Source: Amaurobius ferox (taxonomy: Eukaryota > Arthropoda > Arachnida > Araneae > Amaurobiidae). Taken from it: a DNA stretch of 64,000 nucleotides. The DNA lies in NCBI GenBank assembly GCA_951213105.1, contig OX578146.1:48763275-48827274 (forward strand), read 5' to 3'. Made by a program: the position numbers and the translations under genes. Under the pieces are notes generated by a model, which was given only the letters and a program-made list of their open reading frames with translations, was not told the DNA's origin and made no database searches. How positions within the stretch are numbered: the first letter of the stretch is position 1; every line of letters begins with the position of its first letter. Shown piece by piece: positions 10,986-22,900 of this stretch.

Positions 10986-13900
10986 AATCTTTAATAGATA
11001 TTTAGAAACATGCTTAATATTTCTGTATAGTTGGAATTTTTAAAAGGTGATACTAAAGCTGAAAATATACACTTGTTTGTCACCATTAGACTTTTAAACT
11101 TGAAAACCTTGTAAGAATAAATGCTGATGACTAGGTAAACATGTTCATGCATATTCAATATTTACGCTATAATAGATGCCAGGGAGCACACACTATGCAC
11201 AGCGAGACTATTTAGAAAGGGGGTGAGAAACATTCCTCAAGAAAGTTATACAAACCATATTCCTAAATTCATAGTGATCCAGCTTGTAAATTACATTGTT
11301 ATCCTTAAAAACAAACTACAAATAAAGTTTTCTAGTTTATTTGGAAGATTTTAATGCCATTAGAGCTGCAAACTTATGTTGAGAAGATTATATTAAAAGA
11401 AAGATAAAGTAGTATATTTTATTCTCTTAAATGTTTTGGCTACTAAAAGTTCGAGACCTTTGCAGATGTAGTTTGACCACTGCATTATACATATAATAAT
11501 TTTTTTCTAATGCTTGTATCCTTACTTTATTTTACCTTATTTCCTCAAAAGAAACAGCCTTTGTAGGTCATTTTAATAGAACTTATAATGTTTGCTTTGC
11601 TAAATTGTTTAAGCGGCATTTTTTTTTTTTTTAAATTTCCATTTGGACTATGAAGATAATGATTTTATCTTGTACTTACTATATGTAATTTTATTTTTAC
11701 AAAAATTTCTTATACCTGCTCAAAATTCCTGTTTCCAAAATGTACCCTAATCCAATTTTCTGATCATGTACCATTTATTTAGATCATGTGTCCATTACAA
11801 TAATCATTTCATTTTTTAACAGAATTTGTACAGTCCGTTAAGCCATGCTGAGACGTATGTAATATGCTTTATCTCAGTTGATTTTACATTGTCAGCACTA
11901 AAATTTTTTTAGGTTTTAGGTTGGCTTTATTCAACATTACACACACACAGGAGGGAGGGATCCAATGCATATTATTGTTATGATTATTTTCAATGATACG
12001 GTATTTCCAAATTAATGGACGTTCAAAATTCCTAATTTTTCTCCCTTTCCCTTCCGAATTTCAAATTAATATATCGTTATCTGTTTATTTAGGATATTTA
12101 TCTCTTATTATAGTTATTTACTATCTCTTTCCAGCATCTCAATATTCTAAATTACCCGCAATTTCTCGGCAAACGCTAAATATATCCCTCCAATCACTTG
12201 CTAATTTACCAGTGCCCCCTTTCTTTGCTGCCTTTCATTTCCTCTTTTGGTAGAGCAATTTATTCACCAGATCGATGAAAAAGTTAAAAAAAAAAAATTG
12301 TGAGCTTATTACTTTTCTTATATGCATAATGTATAAGGAAAGTATTGTGACGGCGTTGAAAATTCGAATTCAAGTTTTTGCCGAGAGAACACACTTCAAG
12401 CATCCCTGATCATGAATCGAACATTTTTGAGGTGATGTCTGTGTGTGTGTCAGTGAGTCTATGGAGACGATATCTCATGAACGAATGGAGCGATTCGAAT
12501 GACATTCGGTACAAAAATCACAATCCGTGAATACCGAAAGCCTATTGTTTTAAAACACAATTGAATGTTCAGAATCCCCCTAAATTTTCGAGTGAAATTT
12601 AAAAAAAATCATCAAAAAATCAAAACCTTTAATAAAGTTCAAATAGACATTTCTTATATAATTTTTCCTTAGAAAACGATTGACATAAACTTTAGAATGC
12701 TAGCATGAACCTTTCTTGAGATATTGTACATTTTTCAAATAAATGTATCAAAAAATCCCATAAATTAAAAAAATATTAACTGTTAAGAAACATGTTCACT
12801 TTTCATATGTAATATCATTCGATAAATTTGGTGACATCATTCTCGTGGATCTAACTCGTTCCATTCATGAGAAAAGATACTTTGAATAATACTTTTGTAC
12901 TTGAATGCCAATAAGCATTTATCTGCTGTAAGAATAATTTATTTCTCCATCCATAATGCTTGGCGAGATTTTGGCTTGGCGACATTTTTAAATATTGCCA
13001 AATTAACGAAAATCTCTCCAAATGGATAAAAATGACACTAAATCAATGAAAATGATGACTAATTGAAGAAAATTCAATATCTTGAAAAGAATATAAGTAT
13101 CTACTATAAGAATAACATTATTTTTAACTGTAAAAGTAGTAAATTCATTGCATTATATAAGGAAAGTCATGTTCTGCCCACATCAGATTTTTTTCTAAGT
13201 AATTACCCCAATTTGCTGTGTAAGTGTTTATTTATCATTACTTTTAGTTATAATAAACAAAGCGTAACTACAAGTTATAAAGCTGCAACCACTAGAAAAT
13301 TAGTAGAATTTTACTGTATACAGCACATATCAATATCCTTTTAGTCTATCCTTAAAGCTCCTAATTTCTGTTTGTAATTAAAGTTTAACTTTTTATAATT
13401 TGTTTATATTTGCATGTTATTTTAATATTTACTGAGTAAATTGTATTTTAATGCTGTTGTGACAAATCGCAACACTCATTTATTTCTTATCCAAAAAATT
13501 AGTACTTTTTATAAATCATTAAATATATTTATTTTAATTTTAATTATTTAAATTTTTTATCTTTAATTATTCTAAATTATCCTCTTCCAAATTATATTAT
13601 TCAAAATTAATTATTTTATTCTAAATTATTATTAAAATTCTTCAATGATACAAAATTTATAAATCATTAATTGTAACGGTTTTCATGCTAACTATAGTAT
13701 GCCGAAATAATCTATTTGGCACTTACTTTAAAACTCCATGTTCTGAGTGCAAAGTTTGTATTTATGAGGTGAAAATGGTGCGAACAGTGTCAGCCAAGCA
13801 TATTCCGACACATCTGTGTGGGCTTTTCTCTTTGTGAGGAAACAACATTTAGCCAATTGACGCTACGAACTAGAGAGAGTTGGTTGATGAAAAAGAAAGA

Positions 13901-16900
13901 TAGGTGATCCCAAATGGGATTATCCCACCTATGATGAATCTTTTAAGGGTTTTTTTTATGAATTAAATAATGATTATATGTAAAAGAGTGTGCTAAATGA
14001 AAAAATTGTGTAGAATTTACACTTGGAAGGAGGAGATCTTCAACTTGGAAAGAGGAAGTTTGTGTTTCTAACTATTGTGAAAGGAATTTGTGACTAATCG
14101 AGATAAGCCTATTTTAATCATCTTCAAATCTCGAATCATCTTTAAAATCTTTATATGCTTCAAATTCATTGTGAATTCCACTAAAATGATGCAGTTTAAC
14201 TTTATTAGCATTAGTAAATGATTCTGAAATTATATCGACGATGGTTTCTTTAAAAATGAATTTTGGAACAGATATAAGGCTCAAATTCAGTCCTTGCACA
14301 TCTGAAAAGAAATTCATAAGAATTGAATATAAAAAGCACAACATCATCATCTGAATTGAGTATAATGTGTCAACATACAAGCATTGGAGATATTAGTCAT
14401 TATTGTGAGCTACATTGTGAATTCATCTACTTATATGTGATCCTTAACATCATATTCAATAAATATTTCTTTACCCAAACTAAACATATGCCATAGAAAG
14501 AAAAAAAATGATTTCTAATAAGATATTAGCAGAATACATCATCCATGGGTAAAATCGGAAAATATTTTTTTTTTATATTGTAGTGGCTGAGTTTCTAATG
14601 AACATTCATCCTGAGTGACAATTTTTTTTTACATTCATATTATAATATCTGAATATTTAGGTAAATACAGGTATGTACAGAAATGTCAGATTTTAACATG
14701 TATTAAAAAATTGTGTATTTTGTAATTTTAGGCGCCCATATACAAAATATGGTTACATTATTTATCTTAATCCATAACGCTTTGTATTTATATTTCAAAA
14801 TTTTATTTTCCCACTATACGGTCCCAATTCACTAAATATTTAACATTTTATTTTATTAATTTATTTATATTTGCAATTGGGTGTCCGATTCAATCAGGTG
14901 TTGTTATATGGCTGCTTAATTAAACATTTATCAATTCCTTAAGCAGTTATATCGCACCAAATTATTTATTATTAAAATATATAATCTTATTTCATTTATT
15001 GAAATTATAATTTTCTTTATTACAGCTGCTGTTTTCTTCTGTACATATGAAATGATTAAATCAATAGGTTCTCAAAGTAGTTTTATGAATCTTCAAAGTG
15101 GTATACATATGTTTGCAGCATCTTGTGGTGAAGTGGTGTGTATCTCATTTTTGTACGGTATCTATCTATTGTTTCCTAGTGTTTAATTTTAATTCAATAA
15201 TGCCAAATTATCATTTTATGAATATTCATTCTTAAATTATGTTAATACTTTATTCACTGATATAAATTATTCCAAAAGTGTCATCCTATGTTTATTTTCA
15301 TCTAAATCTTAAATTTAAAAATTTTGGGAGAACAATATTTTTTATACTATTGTATGAATATATTATACATTAGGACCCAGATTTTATGATTTTCATTGGC
15401 CCACCGGCAAAAAATGTACAATACAGGAAAACATAAAATCGAGGTCAAAAGAAAATTAATATTTCAAGCAAATACATATAAATAAATAAATAAATTTAAA
15501 TGTCAAAAAGAGGGAAAAAGCATTTTGTATTACTTCTGCATTTAAGGATGAAAATTATCACTTGTTAAGGATTGATGTTAGTTTTTTTTTATTTGAGTTG
15601 CAATTTCACAAATAGCATTTTCGACAATTAACAGAGTGTTGAAGACCCAGACCGTCCGACTCGTCCAAAGGACTAAGAGCAACTATTTGGACGGCCGGAA
15701 TTAACAGAGTGTGTAAATGCAATTCTTGATTTTCATTTGCTAGGAAAAAAATATTTCACCGTTTTTAGTACATTTATAGCTTTAATCAAAGAAGGCACAC
15801 TGTCTACAGGCTTAGTATGATTGCCTTTCACATGCTGCTGTTTTCTTCTGTGCATATGAAATGATGAATCCATCACTATCAATCTGAGAACATCAAATCG
15901 GAAATGTTCAGAACTTCTGACATCATCATGTCTATGTCGCACTCAGTATATTTGCTAAAATCATATGCTAGCAGAACGAATTTGTCATTTCTCAAAGAAT
16001 CTTCATTCTGTGTTGGATCATCATACACTTTGCCAGATAAGTTTTGAAAATCCATTTTTCACAAAATAACAAGATAGGAATGTTTGTTACAGTATTGAAA
16101 GATTTGTATCGTTAGTCCAAATGATCACAATTACAGCAAGTTGCCCTTCTTGAAAAATATGTTTGATTGGTAAAGTTTGATTATGTAACCCAAGGGGGGG
16201 GGGGGGGGGCAATAATGTCATGAACACAAAAATTGTATTGAGGTTATTTTTCACAATGATGGAAACTATAATTTTTCGTTATCATTAGGTCATAAATAAT
16301 CCTTTTGAAGCATGATTATATCAAGTTTTGTCTTATGCTGCTATATTAAAAAATATAAAATTTCGAAGTTTTTACTCAAATTTAAAAAAATTCTATCTAG
16401 TTTTAGATTTTTTGTTAACAAAGCCAAATATAAAATTTCATGAAATCTCATTAATATTTGTGACAGCTATTATGTACATAAAAATCAACCACAGACTAAC
16501 GGACATCACTCCAAAATTAGTCGAAACGTATTCAATAGTTCAATAGGTCCTAAAACATATATTGGCATCAAAATCTTGAAATTGAAAATTTTGGTGAAAA
16601 CAATATTTTCTCAATACTTTGTATGAGAAAATAGGAGTAGCAAATTGTAACTTTTATAAAAGAAAATTTGATTTTTAAAAAATTGTGAATATTTGCACTC
16701 TTTCATAAAGAATCACAAACTTTAGTGCTTCTTCATAAAAATGAAAAATTTTAGCACTTTTTCTTGAATGGGCTTATGCTTTTTCAGCTTGTAAACAATT
16801 TTAGATTAACAAATAATAATGATATGCAGTAAAATATAAATATAAAATGGTGGTAGAATTTGCTCTTTTAAGGTTCTTAAGAAATCCGTAGAAATTGCTT

Positions 16901-19900
16901 ATTTTTTTACATTTTTAAGCATTTATAAACCATGAATAGACATTTACGACAATTTCAATTATGCTACAGAGATGATTTTTTTAGCTCTATTTAACTTGTA
17001 TTTTATAATGATAAAATTTGAATGTATAATAATAAGTAGCAAATTTATAATAATTCAGAGATTTTTTTTTAATAGTGACTCTTGAAATCACATAATTTTT
17101 TTTTACAATTTCTTTTCATGTAAAGAATATGTATGAAATACGAGGGTCACACTGAAATTTTTTAGACATGGGCAAACGATATGCGCTAGAAAAAAATTAT
17201 TGGTCAGATATTTAAATTTGAACTCTTTTATGTCCGCCGATGATAATTTGTGACAACAATTACAATTTAGCTATTGTAGAATAAATTTTGAAAGAAAAGG
17301 AAATGGAGTTGATGTGAGAGCATTATCAAGTTATGATTTTAAAGTAGGGCTAAATCAAGAAGAATGTTTTCAACGTCTACAATTAGCATATGGAAATGAT
17401 GTTCCATCTCAGGCCACTATATTCAGATGGTTTACAGAGTTTAGAAAAGGTTGAAATTCTCTCCTGAATGAAGAACACACAGGAAGACCTTTGTCAGCTG
17501 TAGTGCCAGAAAATGTGTCGGCTATTCGATAAATGTTAATCGATGATAATCGCTGTACCTACCAAATGATATAGAAGGAACTTAACATTAAATTCACAGC
17601 TATACATAAAATTATTCATGAAGAACTGCATATTAAAAAATTTGATTGTCGTTGGGTCCCCATAATTTAGCAGAATACCAAAAAGCGGAGCATATCAGAA
17701 TCAATAAAGATACCCTAAAATTACTTAATGATGGTGGACACCGCATTATTTCTAAAATCATAACTGGTGATGAAATGTACATATCAGTTTTTGATGTTCT
17801 GGCACTCCAAGAAAGTAAAGTATGGGTCTTTGAAGATGACCCCAAGCTAACAATGGTGAAAAGACAACGAGTAATGAAAAAGTAATGTGTGTCATGTTCT
17901 TCAGAAGTACAGATCTGGTCGAAGCTATGAAGCTGGAGGGACAGAAGACAGTTACAGCTAACTGGTACACCACTAAGTTTCTTCCAGAAATTCTTCAGGA
18001 AGTGAATGTTAGGAGACTCACGCTTCACCATGACAATGCATCTTCTTATTCAGTAAGAATGATAGTTGAATTTCTTGAACAAAAAACATCAAAGTGATAG
18101 AACATCCACCCTATTTTCCTGATCTTGCTATGTGTGACTTTTGGCTATTTTTTAATCTAAAAAAAATATGTGAGCATCGTTTGCATTCCGAAGATGAGAT
18201 TGATGAGGCTATAAAAGCATATTTTCCATCGATTCTAAGAAATGAATAGTTTGAAGCATTTTAATCTTTGAAAATTCGCCTATAAAAGTGCATTGATGTT
18301 GGAGGGGAGTACTTTGAACATTCCTAAGAGTTGGTAAGTTTAACTTGCACCACTTAGCCGTATCTTAAAAATTTCAGTGTGACCCTCATATGTTCTTAAT
18401 TGGTTTAAGGGTGAGTATCAGTAAATCTTCTGCCCTATCTGTGTTTTATTAACTTTCGCAGAACACCTTTTTTGAATTTCTGTTCAAACAGTTGCGAAAT
18501 ATTTTCTGAAAGATAAAATGCAATGCTTAAATTATATTAAAACTAAATTTAATACTCAATAAAATATAGAATATATTTTTTATTTTAATCTTAAATATAT
18601 TTGTTGCTGCCATCTATTGTCATAATTTAATTCATACTGACTATTTTTATTTTTTAATGAACATTTTTAAATATATATTCCTTCTAATATAGCATTAAAT
18701 ATAACAACAGACCATATATAATAATGCCACAATCACGGACAGGTAATTTCTCATTCTATAAATTTGATAAGGGGGTCTGAATGTACAGCCCCAGAAAAAA
18801 AAACGTCCCACCCTCTGTTAATCGAGCATCGTTCATCGTAGAGAAAATTTAATGATACCATTCAATTAGGAATAACATCCTTTAGAAATTAATGTGCGTA
18901 AAATTTGCATAAGGGGCCGTCTTCATATCTAAGCGTGCACAAACTTTGAAATTTTCAATGGCAAAACCCAATTTTGATGTTACCCACAAGTTCTAGACCC
19001 CCAAATTAATCCAAATTCAAATTTTCACTGTGTTTCTATCTGTATATCCGAAGATATTCAATATTCCAGAATGTGCAATTTTCGGGGATCAGCTCTATAG
19101 TGAAAACCGCAATTTGAAGGGTGATGTTTCGTTGATTAACCACAGCTCTGTTGTAAATTATTGAACTATCCTCTTGACATCCAGCATTATGGCTTACCTC
19201 ACAGTCAAAGGGCTGCAGGTTTGATTCCTGCATGAGAGAGTGAGCATCTTCATGGCTGGGTGTGGTGCTGTCTTGTGTGTGTGTGTGGTATTACTAAGGC
19301 ACTGAGCCTGTAATGGGTAGGATTATGTGAGCCTCAAATAGGGCATGATTATTAGGGGTAAAAAGCCGTACTGGGTACGTTGAAATGAAATGAAATGAAG
19401 GTGGGTGGCTCCAGAAGAGCCCAGCACATCGACCAGAGGTCTATTGTACTACCTCAAACGAGAAAGATCTCTAAGAAAAGAGAACAGTAGCCGATGCAAA
19501 AATAAGCAGGCACTTGACAGGAATGTCGTTCAGCTCCCACGGTTCAATGACATGACGACCAATGTGTTCGAATCTGTGAGCAGAGTAAGCCTCACATTCA
19601 CAGAGAATGTGAGCAGCAGTTTCTTTGCTGTAATTGCAGCCTCTGCAAAGCGAATCTTTAGTGATACCCATAATGTTAAGGTGTCTCTTGAGAGTGCAGT
19701 GCCCAGTAAGGAGCCCAACAGCCCTCCTGATGCCAGTTCTGCTAAGCTTGAAAAGTTCTTTTTGACGTGTACTAAGGCAATTGCAGTTTAGAATTTTTGC
19801 TTGCCTTTGTCCCTTAGTATTACGCCAGTTCTTACATTGAAGCTTCCTGAAGATGTCATAGACAGTTCTTCTAACAAAGTCATTGGGGATTCCCAAGGCC

Positions 19901-22900
19901 GGGCCCACAAAAGGGGTACTTGAGCCTTTCCTAGCAAATTCATCTGACAACTCATTGCCAGGAATGACCGAATTACCAGGCACCCAGTAAAGAATGACAT
20001 TGTTATTGCTAGCAATTTCACAGAGTGCATTATAGCATTCCCAAATAAGGGAAGACGTCATAGTGAACTTCCCAAGAGCCATAAGAGTAGCCTGACTGTC
20101 AGAACAGATGAAAATCTGACTATTCTTATACTTCCTGTCATAGCAGATTCTACAACACATAAGGATGGCAAAGACTTCGGCCTGAAAGACAGTAGCAAAA
20201 TTGCCAAGCGGATAAGACACCTCAGTACCATTATCAGGGCAGCAAACACCAGCACCAGTACTTGTGCCAACCTTCGAGCCATCCGTGTACCATACAAAAC
20301 AGTTCTGTTTATTGTAGGTGGGAGTCCTCTTCCAGTCGTCCCGCGAGGGGACCAGAATTTCATAAGGCTTATCAAATGTGTATTTGACATGAATGCCATC
20401 AGGTGGCATGCAGAAATAAGGATGACTAGCAACATTACTGTTAAGTTCACCCCAAAATAGATACCTTGAATAATCTTTCCAGTATTTCAGATATTTAAGT
20501 CTGTTCATGCAAATAAGTGCTTCTGCTTCAATACGCATGTAGAGCGGATGCAAACCGAGTAAAAGTTCAAGAGTTTCAGTAGGAGTAGTTTTCATGCATC
20601 CAGAGATTGCAATGCACACCATCCTTTGAAGCTTAACTAGTTCTAGTTTAGCTGTTTCACATCCAATTCTGGACCACCAAACAATGGATCCATAGGAAAT
20701 GATAGGACAAATTACCATGGAGTAAATCCAATGGATAGCCTTAGGATTTAAGCCCCAGGTTTTCCCAATGGCATTCCTACAAGACCAGAAGATTCTTCTG
20801 GCTTTAGTCATGCAATAATCCAAGTGTCTCTTCCAATTGAGTCCCTTGTCAAAGTAAATTCCTAAGAATTTAACCTCCTTGGAGCAAATAAGCTTCTGCC
20901 CAAAGAAGCGAATGTCCCCAAGATTAAGTATGCGTTTCCTAGTAAACGCAACCAAAGCAGTCTTATGTGGATTGACAGTAAGACCTGCATTTTTGCATCA
21001 TGTCTCAACCCTCCTAAGAGCAGTAGACATCATGTCGGAGACAGTGTTGCCAAATTTGCCCCTGGCAATGATGACAACATCATCTGCATATCCAATGCAG
21101 GAAACGCCAGAAACATTGATACTCTCCAAAAGAGAGTCCACAACTATACACCAAAGAATTGGTGAAAGCACACCTCCTTGTGGACAGCCCGCAAGTGCAT
21201 GCACAGTCATACTATCACCAAGTAAAGATGCACATATATACCTATTAGATAACAGGTTCTTGATCCAATAAGAGATCGTGATATCAACACCTTTTTTATC
21301 AAGAGCATCAAGGATGGTGTCGATGGGTATCAAAAGGACCTTCAATGTCGAGAAAGGTGGCAAGAGCAACTTCCCTGGCATTGAAGTTTCTCTCCAAAAT
21401 AAAGGAGAGACTGTAAAGGTCAGTGTCCGTAGATTTGCCGGGTTGATAGGCATGTTGAGAACTTGACAAAGGCTTAGAAGCCAGGATCACTTCTCTTAAG
21501 TACCTATCAATAAGCTTATCAGTGGTCTTTAAAAGAAAAGACGTGAGGCTAATAGGCCTAAAGGATTTGGCCTCGTAATAATTATCCTTTCCAATCTTTG
21601 GAATGAAGATTACTTTAGTATGCCTCCATGCATTTGGTACATGACCTAAGACAATACAGGCTCTGTAGATACTGCAGAGAATGGGAGCTAGCACCTCAAT
21701 TCCCTCCTGGAGAAGAATTGGAATGATGCCATCAATCCCTGGAGTTTTATAGGACTTATGGGAATTAATTGCCCATTTAACCCTGTCAAGAGTAACCATG
21801 CTCCTGGCAATGCTCCAACTTTTGTCATCAGAAGAAGACGTGGAGCAGGCATTAACATTGTCACAATGATCATAAGGATAAGAAACCAGAAAGTGGACCC
21901 TGAACAGCTCAGTCAGAGTCTCTTCACCAGTAACAGTAAAGTCACCATTTGACTTCTTGACAGTGTTCAAATTACAATTTCTGTCCCTTGCCATCAGCTT
22001 AACAAGTTTTGCCGTGGCAGGGGCATCTTTAATACCTTTGCAGTACGTTCTCCAAAAATTTCTCTTGGAGTCCCTGACTGCCTTATTATAAGAGGTAAGA
22101 GCAGATTTATAAACCTGCCATTCACCATTCTTTTTAGCTCTGTTAAAGAGCTTCCTGCATTTCCCACGCAACCGGCTGAGCTCATTTGACTACCAAGGAA
22201 CAATCCTTGGGGAGTCAGCATTTGTGGTTCCGCAGTTACTATGGAAAGTTTGGATAATGGCCTGTTGCACGGATTCAACAGCCAAATCCAGGTTTTCAAT
22301 AGAGGAACTCACCATTGCGGCTAGCCAACCTGGCCCTGAGATCTTCTTTGTAGGAACCCCAATTAGTTCTTCTGGGGTTTCTACCCTTGTCAGTCGCAGG
22401 TTTTACAGGACCTTTAACAGAAAAAGAGATTAATTGATGGTCAGAAAGAGATTCGTTTAAGACCTTCCAATTAATCACCTGGTCATAAGCATTACTATTG
22501 CTTAAGCTGATATCTAACACTTCGCGACGCTTTACAGTCACGAAGGTAGGAGAATTACCCTTATTATACTGGGTACGTTACTAAAAACTAATGGGGCATT
22601 CATGCCATGATCAATAGAAGAAATAAAGAAGAATGAAATGTTTATTTTCAAATGTCATTTTATAATGCTGTTTCAAAAGCAATTTATGAGACTAACAAAT
22701 ATCTGCAGATGATGCGACAAAACAACTCCGTTGGAACTTGGTGATGAATTTAAAAGTATCAATCCATCATTATCAATCATACAATCAATACATGACAGAG
22801 GACTGCAGCTTTGTCTTTAAGTCCAAGTTCAATTACCTTTCCGTGATTGTGGAATTATTATGTATGACCTGTTGTTGTATTTAATAGCATATTAGAAGGA

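Noticed and set aside
10788..10994. Open frame starting at the ATG at 10788 as a stand-alone small protein
   Set aside because: It is an internal exon of SLC25A26; homologous residues precede the ATG and the frame runs into intron after 10935.
14114..14380. 88-codon - strand frame with an acidic C-terminus
   Set aside because: No recognisable family, no exon borders that join to anything nearby; could be chance in AT-rich DNA.
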